Part shown: positions 1 to 9,712 of the stretch, in pieces
Position numbering within the stretch: the first letter of the stretch is position 1
How the letters are laid out: each line of letters begins with the position of its first letter
NCBI GenBank assembly: GCA_031262805.1
Contig: JAISGX010000105.1
Span: 1-32,211 of the forward strand
DNA: 32,211 nucleotides
From: Verrucomicrobiota bacterium
GTDB taxonomy: Bacteria > Verrucomicrobiota > Kiritimatiellia > CAIQIC01 > Lenti-01
Direction: 5' to 3'
The notes under the pieces: generated by a model
The model's input: the letters and a program-made list of their open reading frames with translations, nothing else
What the model was told of the DNA's origin: nothing
Database searches by the model: none
Program-made: the position numbers and the translations under genes

Positions 1-573
1 CGCATTGCCGATGTTTCGGGCAACATCACCCCTGCTGAACTGATGATGATTGCCGCACTCGTCAAACAGCGCGCACCCCTGATCTGCTTTGAAATCGGCA
101 CATTCGACGGCCGCACCACGGAGAATATGGCGGCCAACCAGCCGGAAGGAGGCGTCTGCTATACCTTGGATCTTCCTCCCCAGGGAGCAGACCAGGCGGC
201 CCTTCCTTTGGCAGCCGGTGATTTGACGTACATTCGCAAATCCGCTTCCGGCACCCGCATTTCCCCGCAACAGGCTAGGCAAGGACGAATCACCCAGCTC
301 TACGGCGATTCCGGTAGCTTTGATTTCAGCCCCTACTATGGCCGGGTGGATCTCATGTTCGTAGATGGCTCGCATAGTTATGAATATGTTCTCTCGGATA
401 CGGAGCAGGCCTTTCAAATGGTCAAGCCCGGCGGAATCATCCTGTGGCACGATTACAACAGCCGCTGGTGGCCGGGCGTCACCCGTGCCCTCAACGAGTT
501 TCACCGGGATGAGCGTTTTCGAGAAATCCGTAATATTGAAAACACGGCTCTGTGTTTCATGGTGCGGGAATGA
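1..573 (+). CDS. class I SAM-dependent methyltransferase (Methyltransf_24-like), 5' truncated by window edge
   Basis: Frame is open from base 1 through the annotated ATG at 43. Motifs FEIGTFDGRTT and VDLMFVDGSHSYEYVLSDTEQAFQMVKPGGIILWHDY are typical of the SAM-binding fold. Confidence 0.85.
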   Translation, partial: RIADVSGNITPAELMMIAALVKQRAPLICFEIGTFDGRTTENMAANQPEGGVCYTLDLPPQGADQAALPLAAGDLTYIRKSASGTRISPQQARQGRITQLYGDSGSFDFSPYYGRVDLMFVDGSHSYEYVLSDTEQAFQMVKPGGIILWHDYNSRWWPGVTRALNEFHRDERFREIRNIENTALCFMVRE

Positions 574-1751
574 CGGCGCACAAGGCAAAGGCCGCCGAGG
601 CGGAAGCCGACACAGGGGACGGCCATGCACCAATTTTCCTGGTTTATGGATCCGACGATTTGTCCGCCCTGCGCAAGGCGGACCACTTGGTGGCGTCGTT
701 GTGCCCTCCGGAGGAACAGGCTTTCGGCCTAGAGGTCATCCATCCCGAGGGCGGCGAAAAAACGGCGGATGCCGTCTGCGCCATTTTGCGAAATACCATT
801 GAAGCCCTCTTGACGGCTCCCTTTCTGGGGGGGCGCAAAACCGTCTATCTGAAGGGCGCGCCCTTTTTCGACCCCCTTTCCGAACCCGGCCGCTTTGCCG
901 ATGTGAAGGCGGAAACCGCCCGGCTGGAGGAGGTGTTGAAAAACCGTCTGCCGGACGGGGTCTGCTTCGTCCTGTTGACCTCCAAGGTGAATAAATCCAC
1001 GGCCTTCTATAAAACGTTCAAAAACCGGGGCGAGGTCTTCGTTTTTGAGGAACCGGAAAAAGAAAAAGACGCCCGAACGGACTTTTATCCCCGTGTGGAA
1101 GAGGCACTGAAAGAGCGAGGGCTGAAGCTGTCCGGCGATGTTCTCAACGCCTTGATCGGCCGTACAGGCTACAACCTGCGCCAAGTGGAAATGGAGCTGG
1201 AAAAGCTCTCCCTTTATCTGGGCGAACGCACGACCGCCACGCTGGAGGATATCCAGCTGATGGTGGCGCCCGTCACCGAAAGCAGGTTCTGGGATTTTGC
1301 CGATTCCTTTTGTACCCTGAATCTGGCGAAAACGCTGGCCGTCATGCGGCGGATGTTCATCCAAGGGATCTCCCCCGTGGCGCTGATCGCGAACCTGCAG
1401 ACCACCCTTCGCGACATGGTGGTGTTTTCCGACTGCCTCAAACGTGGCTGGGCACGGCTGAGTGGCTCGCCCGATTGGCCGAAGCTGTCCTGGTTGGTTC
1501 CCCCCGAAGGAGAAGGCGTCCTGGCCGCCCTCGATAACCATCCGCAGAAGATGAATCCGTTTCGTTCCGCGCACGTGGCGGGAAAAGCCAACCGCCTTCC
1601 GTCCGCCCGCTGGTTCCGTTGGCTGAATGCCGCCGTGGATGCTCAATCGGACATGACCGGGGGAGCCGCCGTGGATCCGGCCCTGGTGCTGGAGTTGTTC
1701 GTCATGCGGACCCTCGGCGAGCTGAGTGTGGACAAGCCCGTTTCCCGTTGA
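570..1751 (+). CDS. holA: DNA polymerase III subunit delta
   Basis: HolA-like domain pattern (IFLVYGSDDL, LLTSKVNKSTAFYK, LIGRTGYNLRQVEMELEKLSLY, ISPVALIANLQTTLRDM). ATG at 570 overlaps the upstream TGA (ATGA), favoured over the GTG at 552. Confidence 0.85.
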   Translation: MTAHKAKAAEAEADTGDGHAPIFLVYGSDDLSALRKADHLVASLCPPEEQAFGLEVIHPEGGEKTADAVCAILRNTIEALLTAPFLGGRKTVYLKGAPFFDPLSEPGRFADVKAETARLEEVLKNRLPDGVCFVLLTSKVNKSTAFYKTFKNRGEVFVFEEPEKEKDARTDFYPRVEEALKERGLKLSGDVLNALIGRTGYNLRQVEMELEKLSLYLGERTTATLEDIQLMVAPVTESRFWDFADSFCTLNLAKTLAVMRRMFIQGISPVALIANLQTTLRDMVVFSDCLKRGWARLSGSPDWPKLSWLVPPEGEGVLAALDNHPQKMNPFRSAHVAGKANRLPSARWFRWLNAAVDAQSDMTGGAAVDPALVLELFVMRTLGELSVDKPVSR

Positions 1752-1955
1752 ACAGCGCACCCATGCCTCCCGGCTTTCCTCGGGCCCATGCACCGCAACC
1801 GGCAAGCCTTCCGCCCCACATGAGTGGCTCGCCATACACCGGGCCATCTGAAAGAGGAAATCCGGCACATTCTGGACTCAACACGCAAAGGCGCTATTTT
1901 CCAGAACGATTCAGGGAGAATCACCGGGGCGGCGACGGAAATCTTCGCCCGGGGA

Positions 1956-1984
1956 TTGACGAACCTCCATTTCGTGCGTATCGT
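1956..1984 (+). promoter_or_regulatory. putative sigma70-like promoter for grpE
   Basis: TTGACG (1956-1961), 17-nt spacer, TATCGT (1979-1984), just upstream of the grpE ATG at 1996. Confidence 0.35.
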
Positions 1985-1995
1985 TTCCCCGTATT

Positions 1996-2568
1996 ATGAG
2001 CAAGAGCAAGAAAACCCATTCGCCCCATGCCTCGCCTTCATCCGCGAAGGAGCAGGCGCCCCCTCCTCCCACCGAGGACTTGCCGGAGGTTCTTGAGCCC
2101 GAAGAGGTCCTGAGCGCCGAACCCGCGCTCTCGCAGGAAGAGGTGTTGAAAGACCGGTTGTTGCGCCTGCAGGCGGATTTTGACAACTACCGGAAGCGCA
2201 TGGACCGCGAAAAGAAGGACTGGGTGGCCTATGCCAGCGAAAAATTGGTGACGGAACTGCTGCCCATTTTGGACCATTTCGAGTTGGGGCTGGTCAACAG
2301 CCGAAAGAACGAAGCCCCGGATTCCTTGGTCGAAGGCTTCCAGCTGATCTATAACCAGCTGCAGGCCGCTGTGGCCAAAGCCGGTGTCGAACCCATTGAT
2401 GCAGAGGGCCAGGCCTTCGATCCCACCCTACAGGAAGCCATCACCCATATGCCGTCGGAGGACGTCCCGGAAGGCATGGTGATTGCTCAGGTCCGCCGTG
2501 GTTACCGGATGGGCGACAAGCTCCTCCGCGCCGCCCAAGTGGTGGTCTCCTCGGGCCCGGCGGACTAA
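1996..2568 (+). CDS. grpE: nucleotide exchange factor GrpE
   Basis: LQADFDNYRKRMDREKKDW...LLPILDHFELGL...GVEPIDAEGQAFDPTLQEAI; followed by dnaJ. Confidence 0.95.
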   Translation: MSKSKKTHSPHASPSSAKEQAPPPPTEDLPEVLEPEEVLSAEPALSQEEVLKDRLLRLQADFDNYRKRMDREKKDWVAYASEKLVTELLPILDHFELGLVNSRKNEAPDSLVEGFQLIYNQLQAAVAKAGVEPIDAEGQAFDPTLQEAITHMPSEDVPEGMVIAQVRRGYRMGDKLLRAAQVVVSSGPAD

Positions 2569-2624
2569 CCTCCGCCTCCCGCCTGTTTCTTTTTTCCCAA
2601 AAACCCCGGAATCCCTGAGCCCCG

Positions 2625-3830
2625 ATGAGCAAAAAACGCGATTGTTATGACGTTCTGGGCGTGCCGCGCACCGCCTCCGACGAACAAATCAAAAAAGCCT
2701 ATCGCAAACTGGCGATGAAGTATCATCCCGACCGGAACCCCGGCGACAAGGAAGCGGAAGAAAAGTTCAAGGAGACCACCGAGGCCTATGAAATTTTGTG
2801 CCGCGTGGAAACCCGCCAGCGCTACGACCAGTTCGGTTGGGAGGCCTTCGAGCGCGGCCGAAGCGGGTTTGGCGGCATGGGCGGCGGCGGCATTGACCTG
2901 GAAGAGGCCCTTCGCGCCTTTGCGTCCGCCTTCGGCGGGGGCGGCATGGGCGGCGGTATTTTCGAATCCTTTTTCGGCGGCATGGGCCGCAGCGGAACAC
3001 GGCATTCCACCGGTCCCACCCGCGGGGCCGACCTGCGTTATGATATGGAAATCGATTTTGAGGAAGCCGCTTTCGGCTCCAAACGCGAGTTGTCGCTCCA
3101 GATTGTGGAAGACTGTCGGGAATGCAAAGGCACCGGCGCCGCCGGCAACAGCAAGCGCGAAACCTGCCGCCACTGCCGCGGCCAGGGCATGACGATTTCC
3201 TCCAATGGCTTTTTTCAGGTGCGCCAGCCCTGTCCCCATTGCGGCGGCACTGGAGAGGTCGTCAAAACCCCCTGCACGGCCTGCCATGGCGAAGGCCGCG
3301 CCAAAGCGGCACGCAAGCTGGAACTCAGTATCCCGGCGGGTGTGGACACCGGCGCACGCCTGCGCCTTACCGGCAAGGGGGAAGGCGGGGCGCACGGCGG
3401 AGAAGCAGGCGACCTGTTCGTCGTCCTGCACGTTCGCGAGCATGAGCTGTTCAAGCGTGACGGAATGGACACCTTCTGTGACGTGCCCATTCCCTTCCAT
3501 ATTGCCGCTCGCGGTGGTGAGGTGCAGGTGCCCACCCTCCGTGGGGATGTGCCCCTGAAGATTCCGGCCGGCACCCAGGGCGGCAAAACCTTCACCCTTC
3601 CCGGCCTCGGCATGTCCGATGTGCGCGGCCGTTCCACGGGCGACCATCATGTCCGGGTGGGCATCGAAGTTCCGGTGGATCTGCCCCGAAACGCCGGCGA
3701 TCTGCTGGCCGCTTTCGGCGCCTCCCTCACCGAAGCCCAGCATCCCCAATTGGGCAAGGTCCGAAAAAAAGCGAAAAAATTCTATGAACGAAGGGAAGTC
3801 ATGGCTTCCGCAACCGGGAAAACCTCATGA
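2625..3830 (+). CDS. dnaJ: chaperone DnaJ, class I (J domain, Gly-rich region, zinc finger)
   Basis: J domain with HPD ([10 protein letters not shown]); four CxxCxGxG repeats ([32 protein letters not shown]); C-terminal domains. Confidence 0.97.
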   Translation: MSKKRDCYDVLGVPRTASDEQIKKAYRKLAMKYHPDRNPGDKEAEEKFKETTEAYEILCRVETRQRYDQFGWEAFERGRSGFGGMGGGGIDLEEALRAFASAFGGGGMGGGIFESFFGGMGRSGTRHSTGPTRGADLRYDMEIDFEEAAFGSKRELSLQIVEDCRECKGTGAAGNSKRETCRHCRGQGMTISSNGFFQVRQPCPHCGGTGEVVKTPCTACHGEGRAKAARKLELSIPAGVDTGARLRLTGKGEGGAHGGEAGDLFVVLHVREHELFKRDGMDTFCDVPIPFHIAARGGEVQVPTLRGDVPLKIPAGTQGGKTFTLPGLGMSDVRGRSTGDHHVRVGIEVPVDLPRNAGDLLAAFGASLTEAQHPQLGKVRKKAKKFYERREVMASATGKTS

Positions 3831-5473
3831 GCGAATCCTCTCCAGCCAAAACCATGCACTTCATCCGCGAGATCATTGCAGAGGACCGGAGGAGCGGGAA
3901 ATACGACGGGAAAGTCGTCACACGCTTTCCTCCCGAGCCCAACGGCTATCTCCATATCGGCCACGCCAAGGCGATTTGCCTCGATTTCGGCATGGCCATG
4001 GAAAACGGCGCCACCTGCCATTTACGCATGGACGACACCAACCCGGTCAAGGAAGACATCGAATACACCCAGGCCATCCAGGAGGATGTTCGCTGGCTGG
4101 GATTCGACTGGGGCGAGCATTTCTTTTACGCCTCGGACTATTTCGACACCATGTATGAGTTGGCCTGCACCCTCATCCGCGACGGCAACGCCTATGTCTG
4201 CGCCTTGACCGCCGAACAGTGGAAAGAATACCGCGGCACCCCCACCGAGCCCGGACGGGAGTCCCCCTGCCGCAACCGGCCGCCGGAAGAAAGCCTGGCC
4301 CTCTTTGAACGAATGCGCAAAGGAGAGATCCCGGACGGCGAGCTGGTCCTGCGCGCCAAAATCGATATGGCCTCCCCAAACTTGCACATGCGTGATCCCG
4401 TGCTGTACCGCATCCTCCATGCCGCCCATCCCCACACCGGCGACAAGTGGTGCATCTATCCCATGTATGACTTCGCGCATCCCATCGAGGATGCGATCGA
4501 ACAGGTGACCCATTCGCTTTGCACGCTGGAATTCGAAGTGCACCGTCCGCTCTACGACTGGGTCATCGCGGCCTGCAAGATTTTCCCCTCCCGCCAGATT
4601 GAATTTGCCCGCCTGTCGCTCACCTATACGGTCATGAGCAAGCGCAAGCTGCTCGAACTGGTGCAGGGCCGCTATGTCAACGGCTGGGACGATCCGCGCA
4701 TGCCCACCCTTTCCGGCATGCGCCGCCGCGGCATCCCTCCTGCCGCCATCCGGGAATTCTGCGAACGCATCGGCGTCACCAAATATGATTCTCTGACGGA
4801 TGTCGCCCTGCTGGAGCACTGTGTGCGGGATGAACTGAACCATTCGGCGCAGCGCGTCATGGCCGTTCTGGAGCCCCTCCGGCTGGTCATCGAAAATCCG
4901 GAGGATCTTCCCGCCGCCGTTTTCGGCCCCGTCAATCCGGAAAACCCGGAGGCCGGAGAACGTGAAATTCCATTTGAGGCGGAACTGTTCATCGAGCGTG
5001 GAGATTTCGAAGAAGTGCCGCCGCCGAAATACTTCCGCCTATCTCCCGGCGCATCCGTCCGGCTACGGTATGCCGGCTTCTTCACCTGCACCCGCTTCGA
5101 CAAGGAGGCGGACGGACGGGTGAGCGCGGTATACGGACGTTTCACGCCCATGACAGAAAAGGTGAAAGTCAAAGCCACCATCCACTGGGTGCCGGCCACG
5201 GCCGCCAAACCGGTGGAAGTCCGGTTATACGACCGCCTTTTCTCCGTTCCGGAGCCCGATGGCGACAAAGAGGTCGATTTCAAAACCTATTTGAACCCCG
5301 ATTCCCTGAAAACAGTGACGGCCATGGCCGAATCCTCCCTGCTGGAAGCTCTGCCCGGCGATGTCTTCCAGTTCGAACGTCTCGGTTATTTTGCCGCCGA
5401 TCCGGATTCCATGCCCGGCGCACCGGTTTTCAATCGGACCGTCACCCTCAAGGATTCCTGGAAGGTCAGCTAG
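3827..5473 (+). CDS. glnS: glutaminyl-tRNA synthetase
   Basis: Class I signatures [10 protein letters not shown] (HIGH) and VMSKR (KMSKS-like); anticodon-binding beta-barrel C-terminus; ATGA overlap with dnaJ stop. Confidence 0.96.
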   Translation: MSESSPAKTMHFIREIIAEDRRSGKYDGKVVTRFPPEPNGYLHIGHAKAICLDFGMAMENGATCHLRMDDTNPVKEDIEYTQAIQEDVRWLGFDWGEHFFYASDYFDTMYELACTLIRDGNAYVCALTAEQWKEYRGTPTEPGRESPCRNRPPEESLALFERMRKGEIPDGELVLRAKIDMASPNLHMRDPVLYRILHAAHPHTGDKWCIYPMYDFAHPIEDAIEQVTHSLCTLEFEVHRPLYDWVIAACKIFPSRQIEFARLSLTYTVMSKRKLLELVQGRYVNGWDDPRMPTLSGMRRRGIPPAAIREFCERIGVTKYDSLTDVALLEHCVRDELNHSAQRVMAVLEPLRLVIENPEDLPAAVFGPVNPENPEAGEREIPFEAELFIERGDFEEVPPPKYFRLSPGASVRLRYAGFFTCTRFDKEADGRVSAVYGRFTPMTEKVKVKATIHWVPATAAKPVEVRLYDRLFSVPEPDGDKEVDFKTYLNPDSLKTVTAMAESSLLEALPGDVFQFERLGYFAADPDSMPGAPVFNRTVTLKDSWKVS

Positions 5474-5601
5474 ACTCCCACGGGCTGATATCCATTGTGG
5501 TCGCCCAGAGCCCCCACTCTCTCAACTAGGCGTGCCCAAATTTTCCGGAGCTACGGCCTCTATCTCGACAAACCAGCGGATATGCAAAAAAAGCCTCTGC
5601 T

Positions 5602-5619
5602 GAACGGTACCGACCGTTC
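5602..5619. other. short hairpin in convergent intergenic region (possible weak terminator)
   Basis: GAACGGT-ACCG-ACCGTTC, perfect 7-bp stem. A T7 run occurs on the - strand about 9 nt beyond the stem, so not a canonical intrinsic terminator. Confidence 0.3.
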
Positions 5620-5645
5620 CTCTGCCGGAATGGCATGATTCCCGC

Positions 5646-7328
5646 TCAGTTCTTGGCGGGTGGTGCTTCGTTCCCGCTCTGCTGGCGGATCGCGCTGTGG
5701 CGGATTTTGCCGGAGGCCGTCTTGGGCAACGCGTCCACGAATTCTATCAGGCGGGGATATTTATACGGCGCGGTGATGCGCTTGACGTGGTCCTGTAGCT
5801 CGCGGACCAGCTCGTCGCAAGGTTCATATCCCCGGCCCTTCGCCAAGACAATCGTCGCCTTCACCACCTGGCCTCGCGTCGGGTCCGGCGCCGCCGTCAC
5901 CGCACATTCCAATACGCTCGGATGCTCCATCAGCGCGCTTTCCACCTCGAAGGGACCAATGCGGTAGCCGGAGCACTTGATGATGTCGTCCGAGCGGCCC
6001 ACAAACCAGATGTAGCCGTCGCCGTCACGCCAGGCCATATCCCCCGTGTCATACGTGCCCGCCGGCCAGGAGGCCGCCATGGCCGCCGGATCGCGGTAAT
6101 ACTCGCGAAACAAGCCGAGGGGATGCCGCTTGTCGGTATGCCGAACCACAATCCGCCCCACCACGCCATCTTCGCATGGACGGCCGTTTTCATCCACAAT
6201 TTCCGCATCATACAGAGGCGAAAACATGCCTGTGGACCCCGGTTTGATGGGGTCCCACCCGAAATTGGCAATCAACACGGAGGTTTCTGACTGGCCGAAC
6301 CCCTCCACCAGCTCCATGCCCGTCAGCTTCTTCCATTGGTTGAACACTTCCGGATTCAACGGTTCCCCTGCAATAGAGCATTGCTTGATCGAGGAAAAAT
6401 CATACTTCGCGAGGTCTTCCTTGATCAGGAAGCGGTACAAGGTGGCCGGTGCACAGAACGTCGTCAGCTGGAGCGTTTCCATCACATGCAGCATATGGAG
6501 CGGGTCGAACTTGTTGGTGTCATAGGCCGCCACCACGGCCCCACAGATCCATTGGCCATAGATCTTCCCCCAGCCGAACTTGGCCCAGCCGGAATCGGAT
6601 GCCGTCAAATGAAGACCTCCCTCTTCCACATGCTGCCAGTATTTGGCCGTCACAATGTGTCCGAGAGGATGTGTGCAGTCATGCAAAATCATCTTCGGCA
6701 TGCCCGTTGTTCCCGAGGAAAAATAAATCAGCATCGGATCGTTCCCGCCTGCAAAATCTGCGGGTTTTTCCCACTCCGGCGAAGCTTTTTCCAGCTCCGC
6801 ACGATAATCCAAGAATCCATCCGGCACATTCCCGCCCACAATGGCGCATGTCAGACTCTTGGGACAATCCGGCAGGGCTTCCATGAGGTGGGCCAGGATT
6901 TCCGCATCATCCACGGCCACAATCATGCGGATATCCGCCGCCTTCACGCGGTACACAATGTCCTTCGCCGTCAGCAGGAAGGACGCCGGAATCACCACCG
7001 CGCCGATTTTGTTCAGCGCCAGCATGGTGATCCACACCTCCGGCCGCTGGCGGAGGATCAGCATCACCACATCCCCCTTGCGGATGCCCTGCGCCGCCAG
7101 TAGGTTTGCCGCCTGGTTCGAGAGGCGCTTCAACTCGCCGAAACTGTAGCGCTGGATGTGGTCCTGGTCATCCATCCAGACCAGCGCCGGCTTCGCGTCG
7201 TCCTGTTCCGCCCAGCCATCCACCACATCATAGGCAAAATTGAATCGGGGCGGCACATTCACGGCATAATGAGCCTTGAAATCCTCATACGAGGAAAAAT
7301 CGGTGTGGGGAAGATAGCGTTCGATCAT
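5646..7328 (-). CDS. AMP-forming acyl-CoA synthetase (medium-chain/MACS type)
   Basis: A3 motif YFSSGTTGMPK, YDTGDMAWRDGDGYIWFVGRSDDIIKCSGYRIGP, and PKTASGKIRHSAIR with the catalytic Lys. Confidence 0.93.
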   Translation of the reverse strand: MIERYLPHTDFSSYEDFKAHYAVNVPPRFNFAYDVVDGWAEQDDAKPALVWMDDQDHIQRYSFGELKRLSNQAANLLAAQGIRKGDVVMLILRQRPEVWITMLALNKIGAVVIPASFLLTAKDIVYRVKAADIRMIVAVDDAEILAHLMEALPDCPKSLTCAIVGGNVPDGFLDYRAELEKASPEWEKPADFAGGNDPMLIYFSSGTTGMPKMILHDCTHPLGHIVTAKYWQHVEEGGLHLTASDSGWAKFGWGKIYGQWICGAVVAAYDTNKFDPLHMLHVMETLQLTTFCAPATLYRFLIKEDLAKYDFSSIKQCSIAGEPLNPEVFNQWKKLTGMELVEGFGQSETSVLIANFGWDPIKPGSTGMFSPLYDAEIVDENGRPCEDGVVGRIVVRHTDKRHPLGLFREYYRDPAAMAASWPAGTYDTGDMAWRDGDGYIWFVGRSDDIIKCSGYRIGPFEVESALMEHPSVLECAVTAAPDPTRGQVVKATIVLAKGRGYEPCDELVRELQDHVKRITAPYKYPRLIEFVDALPKTASGKIRHSAIRQQSGNEAPPAKN

Positions 7329-7345
7329 GGCCGGATCCCGGAGAA

Positions 7346-7903
7346 TTAGTTTTCAATAACCGTCAGAAACGTCGCCGGAGCGCCCTCGGCCAATTGCCGA
7401 TGGGGCGTCTGCGAATCAAAATATATGGAATCGCCCTTGTGGAGGACGAACGAATGCCGACCCAGCTCGACCCGGATGCTCCCCTCCATCACCAGATTGA
7501 ATTCCTGCCCGTGGTGCGTCACACGGGAAGCTTTTTCATCCTCCTTCTGGTCCGGCGACACCGTCACCAACAGCGGCTCCATGTGGCGGTGGATGAAGTT
7601 CGACGCCAGCGATTCAAACCGATAGCCCGGGAAACGCTCCACATGCGCCCCCTCGCCCGCACGGACCACGGTATACGCCTCCATTCTCGGGGACTCGCCC
7701 GTCAACAGCGCCGTGACATCCACCTGAAAGGCCTCCGCCAGTTCATACAGGACGCCGATGGGCATGGATTCCGCGCCATCTTCATACGCCCGGTATTGTG
7801 CCGCCGGAATGCCGATCTTCTCCGCCACCGCGTCAGGCGAGAGCTCTAGGATTCCCCGCAACTCCCGCACACGGGTCAAAATCAGTTCGGATTGTTTATT
7901 CAT
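7346..7903 (-). CDS. XRE-family transcriptional regulator with C-terminal cupin domain
   Basis: N-terminal HTH (LRGILELSPDAVAEKIGIPAAQYRAYEDG); C-terminal cupin (HHGQEFNLVMEGSIRVELGRHSFVLHKGDSIYFDSQTPHR). Directly upstream of the acyl-CoA synthetase on the same strand. Confidence 0.9.
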   Translation of the reverse strand: MNKQSELILTRVRELRGILELSPDAVAEKIGIPAAQYRAYEDGAESMPIGVLYELAEAFQVDVTALLTGESPRMEAYTVVRAGEGAHVERFPGYRFESLASNFIHRHMEPLLVTVSPDQKEDEKASRVTHHGQEFNLVMEGSIRVELGRHSFVLHKGDSIYFDSQTPHRQLAEGAPATFLTVIEN

Positions 7904-8005
7904 AAATCACCTTGTTTCATCGCAGAAACATCCTATCTCATGGTCTCTGGACATGCCAAGAAGGAAAGCCCCGCTTCTCGGGCATCCACCCGCCTCCATG
8001 CAAGT

Positions 8006-9712
8006 CTATACCCGAAAGACGGCGCCGAGCTTCTTGCCCAGCAACAGGCTACTGCCAACGAGGGTGGTGGTGAGGAAGGCCATGGCCCAGACCCCGAGCG
8101 CAGCGGCGACGTATTTGCCGGTGCCGAGAAGCTGGAAGAGTTCGAAGATGGCCTTAGTGATGGGCATATAGTCGGCCTGCTGGGCAAGCATCAAGCTGTC
8201 GCTGACTTCTAGCATGCTGAAGGCAAAAGTCAACAAGGCGCCGGCGATCAGATTAGCCAAGATGAGGGGGATTGTGATTCGGCGAAGGGTGGTGGCCGCA
8301 GAGGCGCCCATGTTCCACGCGGCTTCCTCGAAGGTCACACTGGTCTGCTGCAGACCGGCCACGGCGCTACGCACCATGTAGGGCAAACGCCGGACGGAAT
8401 AGGCCAGCACAAGGAAAAGGGTCGGATTGGTCCGCACGTCCACCAGGTTCTGCCAGCCCTCCCAGTCCGCAAAGACCTTCAAATTGCTCAGCCAAGAACT
8501 GACGCTCAAAAAACCGAAGGCCATGACCAAGCCAGGAACGGCCAGCGGAATCATGGAGACGGCATCCAGCACGCCCCTCACCCGGAGAGTGGAGCGGACA
8601 ACGACAAACGCGATGGCTATGCCGACCACGATGTCGAAGAGAACGGCCAGGGAGGAAAAGAGCAGGCTGTTGCGGATGCTGCTGACGGTCATGTCGTGGC
8701 CGAGGGCTTCCAAGTAGTTGCCGCCGGTCCATTCCTGCGGCAGAACGCTCTGATACCAGCTACCGGGTGCGGCAAAACTGGTGAGGACGACGCCCAGATG
8801 CGGCAGCAGAGCCAAGCCGACCACCAAGGCAAACGGCAGCGCGGCTAGCACGCCTTTCATCCCGATGAGTTTCCGGGAGGCGCTTTGCGTGCTGGCTTTG
8901 CTCTGCATGGCATAGGCCCGCCCCCCGAAGAGCCATTTGCTGATGGCATACAGTCCGGTGCTGACGACGAGCATGACCATCACCAGGGCATAGGGAAACG
9001 GATTGGAACCGATTTCCTTTAAGGAGTCGTACACCTGGACAGAGGCGCACCGCGTGTAGTTCATGATCAACGGCGTTCCGAGTTCGGTGAAGCTCCAGAT
9101 GAAGATGAGCGTGCCGCCGGCAAAGAGTCCCGGCGCCATTAACGGCAGCGTGATGCGAAAAAAACGCCGTAGCCGAGTGCCGCCCAGATTGGCGGCGGCT
9201 TCCTCCATGGCGGGGTCGATGTTGGCGAGGGAGGCAACGGCATTGAGGTAGAGGATCGGATAGAGCGACAACGTTTGCAGGAGCACCACGCCGACATACT
9301 GCCCTCCCCCGAGCCAGTCGATGGGCCCTAGGCCGAAGAGCGTGTTGATCATGCCGTAGGCGCCGAACATCTGCTGGAAACCGATGGCGCCGACAAAGGG
9401 CGGCAGGATCATCGGCACAAGCACCAGCGAGGAAAAAACGGCTTTTCCGCGGAATTCAAATTGGTTGGCCAGCCACGCCAGCGGTAGGGCCACGAGCATG
9501 GCCAGCCCGGTGGTACCGAGGGCAATCTTCAAACTGTTGAACAAGCCTTCGACATAAATGGGATTTTCAAACACGCCAAACAGATAGCGGAAGGTCAAGC
9601 GACCATCCACCCAGAACCCGCCGGAGACCACCTTCCAAAGAGGCCAGAAAAAGAGAATGCCCAGAATGCTGACTGTGGCGGTGAAAATGAACCACGCGGT
9701 GCTTTTTTTCAC
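8006..9712 (-). CDS. ABC transporter permease, two fused permease domains (Fe(III)/FbpB-like)
   Basis: Two BPD_transp_1-type EAA loops (EEAAANLGGTRLRRFFRITLPLMAPG and EEAAWNMGASAATTLRRITIPLILANL). GTG start at 9712 overlaps the upstream stop (GTGA). Confidence 0.9.
   Translation of the reverse strand: MKKSTAWFIFTATVSILGILFFWPLWKVVSGGFWVDGRLTFRYLFGVFENPIYVEGLFNSLKIALGTTGLAMLVALPLAWLANQFEFRGKAVFSSLVLVPMILPPFVGAIGFQQMFGAYGMINTLFGLGPIDWLGGGQYVGVVLLQTLSLYPILYLNAVASLANIDPAMEEAAANLGGTRLRRFFRITLPLMAPGLFAGGTLIFIWSFTELGTPLIMNYTRCASVQVYDSLKEIGSNPFPYALVMVMLVVSTGLYAISKWLFGGRAYAMQSKASTQSASRKLIGMKGVLAALPFALVVGLALLPHLGVVLTSFAAPGSWYQSVLPQEWTGGNYLEALGHDMTVSSIRNSLLFSSLAVLFDIVVGIAIAFVVVRSTLRVRGVLDAVSMIPLAVPGLVMAFGFLSVSSWLSNLKVFADWEGWQNLVDVRTNPTLFLVLAYSVRRLPYMVRSAVAGLQQTSVTFEEAAWNMGASAATTLRRITIPLILANLIAGALLTFAFSMLEVSDSLMLAQQADYMPITKAIFELFQLLGTGKYVAAALGVWAMAFLTTTLVGSSLLLGKKLGAVFRV

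Noticed and set aside
729-1868. 379-aa - strand ORF opposite holA
   Set aside because: Antisense shadow of a well-supported gene in GC-rich DNA; low-complexity Gly/His/Gln-rich translation.
1752-1995. Possible CIRCE/HrcA operator upstream of grpE
   Set aside because: No TTAGCACTC-N9-GAGTGCTAA-like inverted repeat found on reading.
2565-3749. 394-aa - strand ORF opposite dnaJ
   Set aside because: Antisense of an unmistakable DnaJ; Ala/Gly-rich shadow ORF.
4022-4843. 273-aa - strand ORF opposite glnS
   Set aside because: Antisense to conserved GlnRS catalytic domain.
6336-7103. 255-aa + strand ORF opposite the acyl-CoA synthetase
   Set aside because: Antisense shadow; no domain pattern.
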